Assembly: GCF_000349945.1 (NCBI RefSeq)
Contig: NC_020516.1
Location: 2,790,001 to 2,854,000 of the forward strand
From: Azoarcus sp. KH32C
Lineage (GTDB): Bacteria > Pseudomonadota > Gammaproteobacteria > Burkholderiales > Rhodocyclaceae
Direction: 5' to 3'
DNA: 64,000 bases
The position numbers were made by a program, and so were the translations under genes. Below, piece by piece: positions 32,341 through 42,469 of the stretch (position 1 is the stretch's first letter; each line of letters starts with the position of its first letter). The notes beneath the pieces were generated by a model. That model saw only the letters and a program-made list of their open reading frames with translations. It did not search any database and was not told where the DNA came from.

Positions 32341-35043
32341 TCAATCGGCAGGCACCAGATTCAGGCGCCGTCCCTCGATAACCGCGCGGGTGCGGTTATC
32401 GACCTCAAGCTTGATGAAGATGCTCTTGATATAAGACTTGACCGTTTCCGGGCTCACCCCGAGCGCCGCAGCGATGCGCTTGTTGGAGCTTCCGGTGCCC
32501 ATGAGTTGCAGCACCTCGGTCTCCCGACGCGAAAGGGGCGTGTCGATGCTCCGTGAGCTCGCCACACCGATCGTGGAATCCTCTTCCCTCGTCCGCACGT
32601 GCACAAGCAGCTGTTCCGCATAGGAGGTCAGGCGGCGACCGTCCGGCAGGGCGACCAAGCGATCACGCACGTACTCGAGCGCCGGCTCCAGCACAAAGCC
32701 ATGATCGACGATGGTACGAACGAGAGCCCCCTTTCGTCCCCACTCCAACACCTGAACCAGTCGCTCGTAGGCCCGGTCTCGCTCACCGCATCCGAACTCT
32801 GCCGCGGCAAGCAGGCTGCCGACCCTGCACGCAAAGTACAAGTCTCCGGCCTTGAGGCTATCGTCCCACGCCGGTTGGAGGAACGCCGCCGCGGCAGAAA
32901 AGCTTCCTCCCGTCAGCTCGACATGGGCGTGTGCGAGTGCGTGGTAGGCTCGCAGACGATCCGCGATGGCGTACTCGCCACCTGGAGCCGCCATCGCAAG
33001 ACGTTCCAAAGTTGCCAATGCATGCGACATCGTCCAATCGTCCCCCTCTTCCAGGCACAGCCGCACGCGTTCGACGACCAATGCCGATCGCATCCTGGGC
33101 CAGGGTTCGCTAGCGGCAACCGCTTCGCCCTGCTCGATCAGTTCGTGCGCGAGCCTGCGATCCTGCTTGCAGCGGGCGATACGGACCAGAGTGGTATAGG
33201 CGCGAAGCGGAATCTCGAGAAAGCCGGCGGCATTCACTGCATCGAGCCGGCTGGCGACAAGCCGCTCGGCCTCATCCAGCCGATTGGACTCGTAAGCCAG
33301 TTGCCCGAGCAGGACCTCCGGCGTCGCCGCAAGACTCGACTTCGGCCGCAAGTCGCGCACGGCGACCGCTCGCGCCTGGATAAAGCACGCCTGTGCCTCG
33401 GCGAGCTCAAGGCGGCGGGACAGGGCAAGCCCCTTGACCATGTGGCGGTACACCTCCGTCGGCGCGGCACGCGACTTGTCGCCATTCTCCATCACGTACC
33501 ATGGCATCTCCCTGACCTGATCGTGGCGTCCGGCCATGAGATGGCTGAAGCAGATGACGTTGCCCACCGTGTTTTTCGTCCATGCGTCGGCAAGCGGATT
33601 CTCCATGTACGCCAGGCCGTACTTCAATCCGGCGTCCGGTGCGTCGGACAGGCCATGGGCCACGGTACGGATCGCCAGGCATTCGCGCCGGGTGGCGTCT
33701 TCGCGTTCATCGCCGACGACGTCCGCTTCGATCTCGTCGACCCAGGCGAATACATCGCTTCGGCGGGGCGCCAGCGCGAGCGACCAAGCGATGGCCAGGC
33801 GGAGGGAAAACTGCGGACGCATCAGCTCCTTTGGGAGCCAGTTTCGCCAACTCAACACCTCGCGGATATCGCCGGCCCTGATCATGCGCATGGCACACGC
33901 CTCGATCCATGAGGTTGCCAGTTCGACCTCGCCCGCTTCGATAGCGTGACGGATGGCATCCGCGTACCGGCTCCTCTCATGAAACCACTGGGCCGCCCGG
34001 CGGTGCAGCGTCCTGATGTCTTCCGTCGGCAGACGCTTAGATTGACGCCGCAAGTATGTCGCGATCAGTGGGTGGTAGCGGAAGGCCGCCTCACGCCCGG
34101 CTTCCACCTCGCCCCCGGCTTCCGCCTCGACCAACTGGTATCGGTAATGCAGCGTTTCAAGAATTGCCGAGGCGTTGTCGGTTTCGAGCACTGCATCGCA
34201 CAGATCGGGTACCAGCGACTTGAGGACCGAGCTCTTCACCATGAAGTCGCGCAGGTCCGAAGGAAAGCGCGCGAATATTTCACCCAAATAGGGTTCGATG
34301 TCCCGCCCGCTGCTACGCATGGCACGCAGGATTTGCTCGGGTGATGCTCCCGAACGCAAGGAGGTGGCGGCGATGCGCAGCGCCGCGGCCCAACCGCCGG
34401 TCTCGTGCTGGAATGCCTGGATATCGTCATCGGACAAGCACGCCGACTCCAGCTGGAAGAATCGGCCGGCCTCTTCGAGCGAAAACCGCAACTGGCCGGC
34501 ATCGATTTCCAGCAGTTCGCCAGCGGCACGCAGGTGCCCCAGCGGCAACTTCGGCTCTTCGCGCGAGGTGATCACCAGACGGAAGTGACGCGGCGCGTGA
34601 GCGTGAAGGAAGCGGATTGCACAGTGAATCTCGTCGTTCACCAGCAAGTGGTAGTCGTCGATGAAGAGACACAACTCCTCCCCACTCTCGGCAATACCAT
34701 TGACCACGGCCGCAATCACCGCATACACCGGGGCGAGGCGGCTGTCATTTAGCATATCGAGGGCGATAGCGGCTGCGCCAGGACACGCCACCTCGATGGC
34801 GCGCGCAAGGTAGAGCAGGAAGACGGCCGGTTCGTTATGCTCCGCCTCGGCTCGCAACCAACTCACCGCCAGTCCCGTCGACTGCTGCCGGGTGCTCCAG
34901 TCGACTGCCAGCGTCGTCTTGCCATAGCCTGCGGGCGCCGTGATTGTCACCAGGCGGGCTTCGCTCCGCGCGAGCAGGTCGATCAGCCGCGGCCGCGCGA
35001 TGCGCGTTCGCATGACGGGAGGGACTTCCGTCGTCGTCGCCAT
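32341..35043 (-). CDS. MalT-like LuxR-family ATP-dependent regulator
   Basis: About 900 residues if started at the first ATG, 35043; the frame is open to a TTG at 35118 and no start has a strong ribosome site. The order is typical of the LAL/MalT class: Walker A (APAGYGKTTL) near residue 40, Walker B-like LCLFIDDYHLL, an alpha-helical repeat region of ~500 residues, and a C-terminal LuxR HTH (LSRRETEVLQLMGTGSSNKR then GVSPETVKSYIKSIF). These proteins are activated by an inducer plus ATP and bind DNA as oligomers. It is embedded in the catabolic island and likely its master activator. Confidence 0.92.
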   Translation of the reverse strand: MATTTEVPPVMRTRIARPRLIDLLARSEARLVTITAPAGYGKTTLAVDWSTRQQSTGLAVSWLRAEAEHNEPAVFLLYLARAIEVACPGAAAIALDMLNDSRLAPVYAVIAAVVNGIAESGEELCLFIDDYHLLVNDEIHCAIRFLHAHAPRHFRLVITSREEPKLPLGHLRAAGELLEIDAGQLRFSLEEAGRFFQLESACLSDDDIQAFQHETGGWAAALRIAATSLRSGASPEQILRAMRSSGRDIEPYLGEIFARFPSDLRDFMVKSSVLKSLVPDLCDAVLETDNASAILETLHYRYQLVEAEAGGEVEAGREAAFRYHPLIATYLRRQSKRLPTEDIRTLHRRAAQWFHERSRYADAIRHAIEAGEVELATSWIEACAMRMIRAGDIREVLSWRNWLPKELMRPQFSLRLAIAWSLALAPRRSDVFAWVDEIEADVVGDEREDATRRECLAIRTVAHGLSDAPDAGLKYGLAYMENPLADAWTKNTVGNVICFSHLMAGRHDQVREMPWYVMENGDKSRAAPTEVYRHMVKGLALSRRLELAEAQACFIQARAVAVRDLRPKSSLAATPEVLLGQLAYESNRLDEAERLVASRLDAVNAAGFLEIPLRAYTTLVRIARCKQDRRLAHELIEQGEAVAASEPWPRMRSALVVERVRLCLEEGDDWTMSHALATLERLAMAAPGGEYAIADRLRAYHALAHAHVELTGGSFSAAAAFLQPAWDDSLKAGDLYFACRVGSLLAAAEFGCGERDRAYERLVQVLEWGRKGALVRTIVDHGFVLEPALEYVRDRLVALPDGRRLTSYAEQLLVHVRTREEDSTIGVASSRSIDTPLSRRETEVLQLMGTGSSNKRIAAALGVSPETVKSYIKSIFIKLEVDNRTRAVIEGRRLNLVPAD

Positions 35044-35139
35044 TGGAACGAATGGGGATATGCTCACTGCGCCGCTCCACTCAACTGACAGGAACACGAG
35101 CCTGCGCCCGAGGGGCAACAGGCCCAGCCAAAGGCGGCC

Positions 35140-36696
35140 TTATCCGATCGCCCGGTCCTTCCCTTCCCAGTACGGCGCGCGCAACGCACGCTTCATCAAC
35201 TTGCCCGACGGATTGCGCGGGAGCGCGGGCAGAAAATCGATCGACTTCGGGCACTTGTAATGAGCAAGGCGCTGGCGTGCGAATGCAAGCAAGTCGGCAG
35301 CGTCCGCCTGCACGCCTTCCTTCAATACGACGCAGGCCTTGACCGCCTCACCCCACGTCGGATCCGGCACGCCGATCACTGCCACGTCGGAAACTGCCGG
35401 ATGAGCGCTGAGAGCGTTCTCCACCTCCGTCGGATAAATGTTCTCCCCTCCCGAGATGATCATTTCCTTCAAACGATCGACGATGAACAGATAGCCTTTC
35501 TTCAGGTAGCCGACATCACCACTGCGCAGCCATCCGTCAGCGGATTCCGGAATGACTTCGGAGGTCGCTTCCGGATTCCGGAAGTAGCCCTTCATCACTG
35601 AGGGCGACCGGATCCAGACTTCGCCCGCTTCCCCCTCCTCGCAGACCTGCCCGTCGTCGCTGCGCCTGATGCTCAGTTCGATGCCCGGCAAAGCACGTCC
35701 GGCGGAACGCAGCAGCTCCGGATCGGCATGATCATCCGCCCCAAGACAGGTGGCGATCCCTGAAAGCTCCGTCATCCCGTAGATCTGCACCAGCGAACTG
35801 CTCGACACCGCCTGAACTTCCCGCAAGACGGCTTCACTGACCGGCGATCCTCCGTAACCGAGGACTCGCAAACTGGGCAGGCTCTTGCGCTTTGCAAGCA
35901 GCGCTTGAACGAGCATGCGGATCATCGTCGGCACCATGACCGCGTGGGTCACGGCATAGCCCTCGATCGTTTCCAATATTTGCTCCGGGGCGAACTCGGG
36001 GCGAGTGACAACCACTGCTCCGACATGTAGCCCTGTCAGAAAGACGACGCTCCCCGATACGTGGAAATTGGGCAAGACATCGAGCAGCACCGTCCGGTCG
36101 CTGGCTCGAATGCCGAAACAGTCGCCGATCACCGAACACTGGTAAAGGAGGCCGGCGTGGGTGATCTCGACCCCCTTCGGTCTGCCTGTGGTGCCCGAGG
36201 AGTAAAGCTGCAACACCGTCTCGTCGCTGCGCGAGGGGTACTCCGGATCCACCGGATCGAAACCGGCAGCCCATGCCGCGAGCGATCCATCGAAACCGGG
36301 CTCGGCAATCAGAAATTTCTCGACACGCGACAGGTCGAGACTCTTGATGTTGGGGAGGAACGCACTGTCGACGAGGAGCAGCCTTGCCTCGCTGTGACCG
36401 ATCACGAATTCGAGTTCCGACGGTGCCAGGCGCCAGTTCATGGGCGTACACACGGCCCCCATCTTGGCGGCGGCGAAAAGCACTATCAGACACTCGGCGC
36501 TGTTGCGGGTAAGGCAGCCGACACGGTCGCCCGATTTGATCCCGAGAGACAGGAGGCCTTGAGCGACGCGATTGCTCTCCTCATCGAGCTCCGCGTAGGT
36601 CCAGCTGCGGAAGGGCGAAACAACGGCCGTCGCCGCTCCCGTGCAACGGCCCCAATGACGTACGATCTGTGCAATGGATGTGAACATGGTAGTCAT
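35140..36696 (-). CDS. Acyl-CoA synthetase (AMP-forming) 1
   Basis: 518 residues from ATG 36696, four bases after the upstream gene; 36723 is an alternative that would overlap it. It shows the adenylate-forming signature YSSGTTGRPKGVEITH, the IYGMTELSG motif, GWLRSGDVGYLKKGYLFIVDR and the C-terminal lysine in RNPSGKLMKRAL. It activates a carboxylic acid to its CoA ester, the entry step of the pathway. It is paired with a second synthetase upstream. Confidence 0.9.
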   Translation of the reverse strand: MTTMFTSIAQIVRHWGRCTGAATAVVSPFRSWTYAELDEESNRVAQGLLSLGIKSGDRVGCLTRNSAECLIVLFAAAKMGAVCTPMNWRLAPSELEFVIGHSEARLLLVDSAFLPNIKSLDLSRVEKFLIAEPGFDGSLAAWAAGFDPVDPEYPSRSDETVLQLYSSGTTGRPKGVEITHAGLLYQCSVIGDCFGIRASDRTVLLDVLPNFHVSGSVVFLTGLHVGAVVVTRPEFAPEQILETIEGYAVTHAVMVPTMIRMLVQALLAKRKSLPSLRVLGYGGSPVSEAVLREVQAVSSSSLVQIYGMTELSGIATCLGADDHADPELLRSAGRALPGIELSIRRSDDGQVCEEGEAGEVWIRSPSVMKGYFRNPEATSEVIPESADGWLRSGDVGYLKKGYLFIVDRLKEMIISGGENIYPTEVENALSAHPAVSDVAVIGVPDPTWGEAVKACVVLKEGVQADAADLLAFARQRLAHYKCPKSIDFLPALPRNPSGKLMKRALRAPYWEGKDRAIG

Positions 36697-36700
36697 CGGA

Positions 36701-38278
36701 TCAGCCAAGAAATAGACCTTCAAACTGACTGCGAAGGACCTGCTTGCGTATCTTGCCGGTGGCAGTGACCGGCAATTGCTCGACGAAGCGAATGGCCTTC
36801 GGCACCTCGAACTTTCCTAAGCGCTCTCGACACCAGGCGTCCAGCTCCGCTTCGCCGCACGGCATGTCCGGCTTCAGCACGACCACGGCGCAGATCGCCT
36901 CGCTCCAGTGCGGATGTGGCAGGCCCAGCACCGCAACACTCGCGACGGCCGCGTGACCCAGGATCGCCGATTCGACCTTGATGCTCGCCACGTTCTCACC
37001 GCCAGTCTTGATCATGTCCTTCTTGCGATCGAGAAACTGAAGTTGGCCGCCGTCATCGAACTTGCCGATGTCGCCGGTATGATGCCAGCCGAACTTCTGA
37101 GCCGCGGCGGTTGCCTCGGGATCCTTGAAGTAGCCGAGCATCACATTCGGACCACGATGTACGATCTCGCCGACCTTGCCGGGCGGCAGCAGATTCCCCT
37201 CGTCATCCATGACGGCGGTCTCCACGATCGACGACGAAACGCCCCAATAATTGGCATTCCGCCCGTCATTCAGGGACGGTCGATAGGACATCGTGACCGG
37301 GTAGATCTCCGTCTGCCCGGTGGCAAGCATCAGGTTCGGACACATTGTCTGGCTGATCGCAGCAACGAGCTCTTGTGACATCGGCGCCATCGCATAGACG
37401 CACAAGCGAAGCGACGAGAAGTCCGCAGTCCGGGCCGACGGGTGGGCCAGGACCGCCCCGTACATCATCGGAAGTCCGACGATCACAGAAACGCGCCGCT
37501 CGACAATGTCGGCGATAAGGTTCCCGGCGTTGAAGCCTCTTGCGATGACGAGGCTCGCCCCTGCCGCCAGGGCGGCAGCACCGGCGTTATGCTGGCCGCA
37601 ATGGAACAGCGGCAACATGCAGGTGACAACGTCCGCGTGGCTGTAGCCGAAGGTCGCAATGTTGGCGATCAGGGCATGGTGCACCGAGCCGTGGGAGTGA
37701 ACGACGCCCTTGGGATTCCCCGTGGTGCCGCTGGTGTACATGATCAGCGCTGGCTGGTCGGCATCGATGTCCACCTCCGGCAGGTGGTCGGGCCTGCCGT
37801 GGAGCGCATCGGAAAACGTCATTGTCGAGACGGAGGTCTTGCCGGTAGCGCGTGTGACGACGACCGGCAGGCCGAGCTCGGTCAATAGCGCAGCCATCTT
37901 CGGCTCGAGGCAAACCTCCTCGTCCACGACGATGCCGACGACTTCCGCATGGCGAAGGATGTAGCCGATTTGCGCCACATCCAGCTTGATGTTGACCGGG
38001 ACCCATACGGCGCCCGCCTTGTGGATGCCGTTGATGGCAACCACCAATTCGGCCGAATTTTCGCAAAGGGTCGCGACTTGACCACCTTTCGGCAAGGCCG
38101 CGCAGAGGAAATGGGCGAACTGCGAACTGCGCGCATCGAGTTCGGCGTGGGTCAGGCGCTCGTCGCCATCGATCACCGCAATGCGCGCACCGGCGCGTTG
38201 CGCACTGCGATGCACGATGTCCCCCAGGGCGATTCGGCCGATGCGCCTGGCCTCCGCGCTCTTCTGAATATCGATCAC
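36701..38278 (-). CDS. Acyl-CoA synthetase (AMP-forming) 2
   Basis: 525 residues from GTG 38278, placed directly after GAGGAGACAA; an ATG at 38308 would put that ribosome site inside the coding region. Motifs include MYTSGTTGNPKGVVHSHGS, TGQTEIYPV, GWHHTGDIGKFDDGGQLQF, DRKKDMIKTGGENV and the catalytic Lys in PVTATGKIRKQVL. It forms an acyl-CoA and could act on a different intermediate from synthetase 1. Operon spacing to neighbours is a few dozen bases or less. Confidence 0.9.
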   Translation of the reverse strand: MIDIQKSAEARRIGRIALGDIVHRSAQRAGARIAVIDGDERLTHAELDARSSQFAHFLCAALPKGGQVATLCENSAELVVAINGIHKAGAVWVPVNIKLDVAQIGYILRHAEVVGIVVDEEVCLEPKMAALLTELGLPVVVTRATGKTSVSTMTFSDALHGRPDHLPEVDIDADQPALIMYTSGTTGNPKGVVHSHGSVHHALIANIATFGYSHADVVTCMLPLFHCGQHNAGAAALAAGASLVIARGFNAGNLIADIVERRVSVIVGLPMMYGAVLAHPSARTADFSSLRLCVYAMAPMSQELVAAISQTMCPNLMLATGQTEIYPVTMSYRPSLNDGRNANYWGVSSSIVETAVMDDEGNLLPPGKVGEIVHRGPNVMLGYFKDPEATAAAQKFGWHHTGDIGKFDDGGQLQFLDRKKDMIKTGGENVASIKVESAILGHAAVASVAVLGLPHPHWSEAICAVVVLKPDMPCGEAELDAWCRERLGKFEVPKAIRFVEQLPVTATGKIRKQVLRSQFEGLFLG

Positions 38279-38312
38279 ACTTGTCTCCTCACAATGGCCC
38301 GGATTCATGCGA

Positions 38313-39131
38313 TCAAGCAGTCCGGGGCTTCATCTCTTGCGCCGCGGCCTCGACCATCGACTTGATGCTCTCGGATGCGCCGCCACCGTCGCAGGGGACA
38401 ATTGCGCCGGACACGTAGGACGCTGCCGACGACGCGAGGAACATGGCAAGTTGAGCGATGTCTTCAGGCGTACCCATACGACCGAGCGGCACCGCGCTGT
38501 TGACCATCGCATCGCCTTCTTCCCCTTGAGGCGCCAGGCGGCGCATGCCTTCCGTACCGGCGATCGGCCCGGGAGAGATGGCGTTGACCCGCACGCCCGC
38601 CGCGCCCCACTCGATCGCCAGCACGCGGGTCAGTTGGTCGACGCCGGCCTTGGCCGCGCAGACGTGAGACTGGAAGCGCATCGGGATCATGGACTGCGGC
38701 GCCGTGATATTGATCACCGAAGCCCCTGGCCGGGCGAGGTACTGAAATGCCTGGCGCATGACATGAAAGGTGCCGTTCAGGTCGATGTCGACGACGACCT
38801 TGAAAGCATTCGAGGAGAGGTCGTTGGCCTCCGCCAGGAAATTTCCCGCCGCGCCGGAAACCAGCACGTCGATCGGGCCGAAGCGCTCATGGGCCAGCGC
38901 CAGCGCCCGGCCGACCGCATCGAAATCGCGCACGTCGGCCGTGACGCCCAGCACCTCACCTCCAAACTGCCGCAGCGCTTCGACGGCTGCGTCCACGTTC
39001 TCCTGCTTGCGGCTGGCCACGCATACGCGTGCACCGCTGCGTGCGAAGGCCTTGGCGATACCAAGGTTGATCCCCGTGGTGCCACCGAAAACGAATACGT
39101 GGCGACCGGAAAAATCGAATTTGATGTCCAT
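38313..39131 (-). CDS. SDR oxidoreductase of the 2,4-dienoyl-CoA reductase-like type
   Basis: 272 residues from ATG 39131 with a GGAG site. The N-terminus has the Gly-rich loop FVFGGTTGINLGIAKAFA. The usual YxxxK is replaced by HVCAAK: the Lys is kept, the Tyr position holds Cys or a nearby residue, as in DECR/PECR-type SDRs, which use another proton donor. The C-terminal MFLASSAASYVSGAIVPCDGG is standard. It likely reduces or dehydrogenates an acyl-CoA intermediate. It lies between the synthetases and the acyl-CoA dehydrogenase. Confidence 0.85.
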   Translation of the reverse strand: MDIKFDFSGRHVFVFGGTTGINLGIAKAFARSGARVCVASRKQENVDAAVEALRQFGGEVLGVTADVRDFDAVGRALALAHERFGPIDVLVSGAAGNFLAEANDLSSNAFKVVVDIDLNGTFHVMRQAFQYLARPGASVINITAPQSMIPMRFQSHVCAAKAGVDQLTRVLAIEWGAAGVRVNAISPGPIAGTEGMRRLAPQGEEGDAMVNSAVPLGRMGTPEDIAQLAMFLASSAASYVSGAIVPCDGGGASESIKSMVEAAAQEMKPRTA

Positions 39132-39145
39132 GAATGTCTCCCGGA

Positions 39146-40333
39146 TCAGCGCGCAGCGCGCAAGAGTTCTTCGGCGATGATGACGCGACGGATCTCGTTG
39201 GTCCCGCCGCCGATCGTTCCGATCTTGACGTTTCGGTATGCACGATTGACTTCGGTCTCCCAGATGAAGCCGTTGCCGCCGTGGATCTGCACCGCCTTGT
39301 CGGCCACGCTCAGGGCCATCTGGCTGACGGTCAGGATCGAGGCGGCGCAAAGTTTGTGGATGTCGCCCCGGCCGCCGCCGCCCGTTTCGAGATCGTTGCA
39401 CGCCATCAGTGCACGATAGGCGATGGCGCGCGACGCTTCGATTTCGGCGTACATGTCGGCCAGCATCCCCTGCACCAGCTGGAAGCTGCCGATCGTTCTG
39501 TTGAACTGCTGACGCGTATTGGCGTAGTCGATGGAGAGATCCAGACAGCGCTGGGCCGTGCCGAGAAAGGGCATCGAGAGGAAGGCGCGTTCGATGTCCA
39601 GCCCGCTCATCACCACCGCCACGCCTGCGTTTTCGCCGCCGATCAGGTTCGCCACCGGAACCCGGCACTCGTCGAAGACCAGCTCGCCGGTCGGGCAGCC
39701 GCGCCAGCCCATCTTGACGAGCTTCTGCGCGACCGAGTAACCCGGCATGCCCTTTTCCACGATGAAGGCGGAAATCCCCTTCGCACCCGCTTCCGGATTG
39801 GTCTTGGCGTAGACGAGGATCACGTCCGCGATCGGGCCGTTGGAGATGAACATCTTGCGGCCGTTGAGCACGTAATGGTCGCCCTCCCTGCGTGCCGTCG
39901 TCCGCATGCTGCCCATGGCATCCGAACCGGCTCCCGGCTCGGTCAGTGCCAGCGCCCCCACCCACTCGCCGGAACACAGCTTGGGGAGATAGCGCTGCTT
40001 CTGCTCGGCATTGCCGTTGCGCAGGATGTTGTTGAGGCAGAGGTTTTCATGCGGTCCCCACACGAAGCTGGCATTGTGGTTCCAATAGCCGAATGCCTCG
40101 GCGACCATGCCCGCGGAAAAGAGGTCCATGCCCGAGCCGCCATACTCTTCCGGAGCAGTGATGCCGAAATAGCCGTTCTCTCCGAGCAGTTTCATCAATT
40201 GCGGCGGACACCAGTCCTCGTCGTCCATCCGCGCCAACAAAGGCGCCAGTTCCTTCTGTGCAAAGCGGAACGCCTGGTCGTAGATCCCGCGCTGGTCCGC
40301 GGTCAGTTCGAACTGCATTGAATGGATGCTCAC
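39146..40333 (-). CDS. Acyl-CoA dehydrogenase
   Basis: 395 residues from GTG 40333 after AAAGGAGA; an ATG five codons in is possible. It has the family blocks ITAPEEYGGSGMDLF, ALTEPGAGSDA, the YANTRQQFNRTIGSFQLVQ helix, QIHGGNGFI and the GTIGGGTNEIRR terminal motif. It introduces a 2,3-double bond in an acyl-CoA using FAD. By position it corresponds to the citronellyl/isovaleryl-CoA dehydrogenase step before a biotin-dependent carboxylase. Exact chain specificity is unknown. Confidence 0.9.
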   Translation of the reverse strand: MSIHSMQFELTADQRGIYDQAFRFAQKELAPLLARMDDEDWCPPQLMKLLGENGYFGITAPEEYGGSGMDLFSAGMVAEAFGYWNHNASFVWGPHENLCLNNILRNGNAEQKQRYLPKLCSGEWVGALALTEPGAGSDAMGSMRTTARREGDHYVLNGRKMFISNGPIADVILVYAKTNPEAGAKGISAFIVEKGMPGYSVAQKLVKMGWRGCPTGELVFDECRVPVANLIGGENAGVAVVMSGLDIERAFLSMPFLGTAQRCLDLSIDYANTRQQFNRTIGSFQLVQGMLADMYAEIEASRAIAYRALMACNDLETGGGGRGDIHKLCAASILTVSQMALSVADKAVQIHGGNGFIWETEVNRAYRNVKIGTIGGGTNEIRRVIIAEELLRAAR

Positions 40334-40367
40334 GTTGTCTCCTTTTTTATTCGCATGAGGAAGCCGC

Positions 40368-41969
40368 TCAGATCCGAAGTACGCCCTGCCGGCGTTCGGC
40401 GAAGGGCGCATTGAGCGAAGCCGACAAGGCGATGCCCAGGGCGTTGCGCGTATCGACCATGTCGAGCACGCCGTCGTCGCGCAGTTCGGACGTCTGGTAA
40501 TAGACGCTGTTGCTGCGCGTGTAGTCGTCGTGGATCTGGTCGTGGATGGCTTTGATGGCTTCCGGCTCGAGCTTTTTCCCTTCACGAGCCAGCGCAGCAA
40601 TCTTGATTTGCGACAGCGTCTTCGCCGCCTGCTCCGCGCCCATCGTCGCGCATTGGGAATGAGGCCAGGCAAAGAGGAAACGCGGCTCGTAACCCCGTCC
40701 TGCCATGCCGTAATTGCCGGCGCCGAACGAGGCGTGGCACAGCACGCTGAACTTGGGCACGCGAAGATTGCTCTGCACCATGATCATCTTCGCGCCGTCC
40801 TTGGTGATGCCGCGATGCTCGTAATCGCGCCCGATCATGAAGCCGGTGATGTTGTGCAGGAACAGCACCGGCACGCCGTCGCGGTCGCACAGCTCCATGA
40901 AGTTGGTCGCCTTCTCGGCGGCCTCGCTGAACAGCACGCCATTGTTGGCGAGGATGCCGATCTTGTAGCCCCACAGGTAGGCATAGCCGCAGACCAGGGT
41001 GGTACCGTAATCGGGCTTGTATTCGTGGAACAGGCTGCCATCCACCAGGCGGGCGATCACCTCGCGCATCTCGAACTGCTTCTTGATGTCGTCCGGAATG
41101 ATGCCGTAGAGCTCTTCGGGGTCGTAATACGGCGCCTCGGGTTCGCGCATGTCGACCGCTTGCTTGTCGCGGCGGCGCAGCGTCCCGACGATCTCACGCG
41201 CCATCGCGATGCCCTGGGCCTCGGAATCGACGGCATAGTCGGCGGTACCCGAAATGCGCGTGTGCACGTCGGCGCCCCCCAATTCGGCCGCCCCGATGTC
41301 CTCGCCGGTGGCCGCTTTCACCAGCGGCGGCCCCCCGAGGAAGACTCCGCTCGTGCCGCGCACCATGATCGAGTAATCCGACAACGTCGGGACATAGGCA
41401 CCGCCCGCGGTGCAGTGACCGAGCGCCACCGCGACCTGCTCCACGCCCGCCGCCGAGAGCCGGCACAGGTTGTAGAAAAGATGGCCGCCCTCGTGGAAGA
41501 TATCCATCTGCATCGGCAGATAGGCACCGGCGCTATCCACCAGATGCACCACCGGGATGCGGTTTTCCAGCGCAACCTTCAGCGCGCGGATGGTCTTCTT
41601 TGCACCGAGCGGGTACACCGCACCGCCCTTGATGCTCGAGTCGTTGGCCACCACCATGACCTCCCGGCCATTGACGACCCCGATGCCGGTCACCATCCCG
41701 GCGCCCTTGATGTGGGCGTCGTAGTCGGCGAGGTTGGCGGCGAGCGCGGACAGCTCGAGGAAAGGCGTGCCGGGATCCAGGAGCAGATCGACCCGCTCGC
41801 GCACCAGCAGCTTGCCCTGATCGCGCAGCCGCTTGATGTCGCGCTCGGGACGTTCGGAGCGCACCTCATGCAGCTTCGCTCGAAACTCGTCACGCACGCG
41901 CAGGTTGTGGTCGCGGTTGGCCTTGTAGCTCTCGGAACGGGTATTCACCCGGGATTCGATGCGGCGCAT
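40368..41969 (-). CDS. Acyl-CoA carboxylase, carboxyltransferase (beta) subunit, MCC/geranyl-CoA type
   Basis: 533 residues from ATG 41969. It is the carboxyltransferase of a methylcrotonyl/geranyl-CoA carboxylase: ARLREVR-like N-terminus, GGAVYPLGAKKTIRAL, GHCTAGGAYVPTLSDYSIMV, GPPLVKAATGED, then GFMIGRDYEHRGI. It transfers CO2 from biotin to the gamma carbon of a 3-methyl-2-enoyl-CoA. Before the LFYN motif it has GG where methylcrotonyl-CoA carboxylases carry Phe-Gly; a Phe-to-Gly change there has been tied to the longer geranyl-CoA substrate. Alignment was by eye. It is followed upstream by separate biotin-carrier and biotin-carboxylase genes. Confidence 0.88.
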   Translation of the reverse strand: MRRIESRVNTRSESYKANRDHNLRVRDEFRAKLHEVRSERPERDIKRLRDQGKLLVRERVDLLLDPGTPFLELSALAANLADYDAHIKGAGMVTGIGVVNGREVMVVANDSSIKGGAVYPLGAKKTIRALKVALENRIPVVHLVDSAGAYLPMQMDIFHEGGHLFYNLCRLSAAGVEQVAVALGHCTAGGAYVPTLSDYSIMVRGTSGVFLGGPPLVKAATGEDIGAAELGGADVHTRISGTADYAVDSEAQGIAMAREIVGTLRRRDKQAVDMREPEAPYYDPEELYGIIPDDIKKQFEMREVIARLVDGSLFHEYKPDYGTTLVCGYAYLWGYKIGILANNGVLFSEAAEKATNFMELCDRDGVPVLFLHNITGFMIGRDYEHRGITKDGAKMIMVQSNLRVPKFSVLCHASFGAGNYGMAGRGYEPRFLFAWPHSQCATMGAEQAAKTLSQIKIAALAREGKKLEPEAIKAIHDQIHDDYTRSNSVYYQTSELRDDGVLDMVDTRNALGIALSASLNAPFAERRQGVLRI

Positions 41970-41971
41970 GC

Positions 41972-42469
41972 TCAGTCCTCCTTGGGCGCCAAACGGATCA
42001 GTACCGCGTCGCGGTCGAAGACCTCGCCCCGGGCACAGTTGATTTCGGCCACCACCCCATCCCGTGCCGCTTCCAGATTCATCTGCATCTTCATGCTCTC
42101 GATCACCATCAGGACCTGTCCCGCCGCCACGGCGTCGCCTGCTGCGACCCGCAGCTCGACGACGGTGCCCGGCATGGGCGCAATGCATGCATCGCTGGCG
42201 TCTGCCGCTGCCGACGCGTCACGCACCGGATCGTGCAGAACAACGGTCCAGGCACGGCCGAAGGCATGCACCAGCGCCTTGTCGCCTCGCTGAACGACAC
42301 GAACTGAATACTTCCGGTCATCCAGAACGACTTCATGACTTCCATCGGTCTGTAGGCTCGACGCCACGCGGTACGGGACACCGTCGATTTGAATGCGGGC
42401 AACCGACGCATCACGCACGAGTTCGACCTCGCTGTTGCCGACTCCTGCAACTTCGGCGGTAAGGCTCAT
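41972..42469 (-). CDS. Biotin carboxyl carrier protein of acyl-CoA carboxylase
   Basis: 165 residues, ATG 42469 overlapping the biotin carboxylase stop (ATGA). The C-terminal domain is a biotinyl domain with the biotin lysine in IESMKMQMNLEA; the N-terminal ~80 residues form the linker/BT-like domain that binds the carboxyltransferase. In Pseudomonas Atu and Liu systems the carrier is fused to the carboxylase; here it is a separate polypeptide, two bases ahead of the beta subunit gene. Confidence 0.9.
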   Translation of the reverse strand: MSLTAEVAGVGNSEVELVRDASVARIQIDGVPYRVASSLQTDGSHEVVLDDRKYSVRVVQRGDKALVHAFGRAWTVVLHDPVRDASAAADASDACIAPMPGTVVELRVAAGDAVAAGQVLMVIESMKMQMNLEAARDGVVAEINCARGEVFDRDAVLIRLAPKED

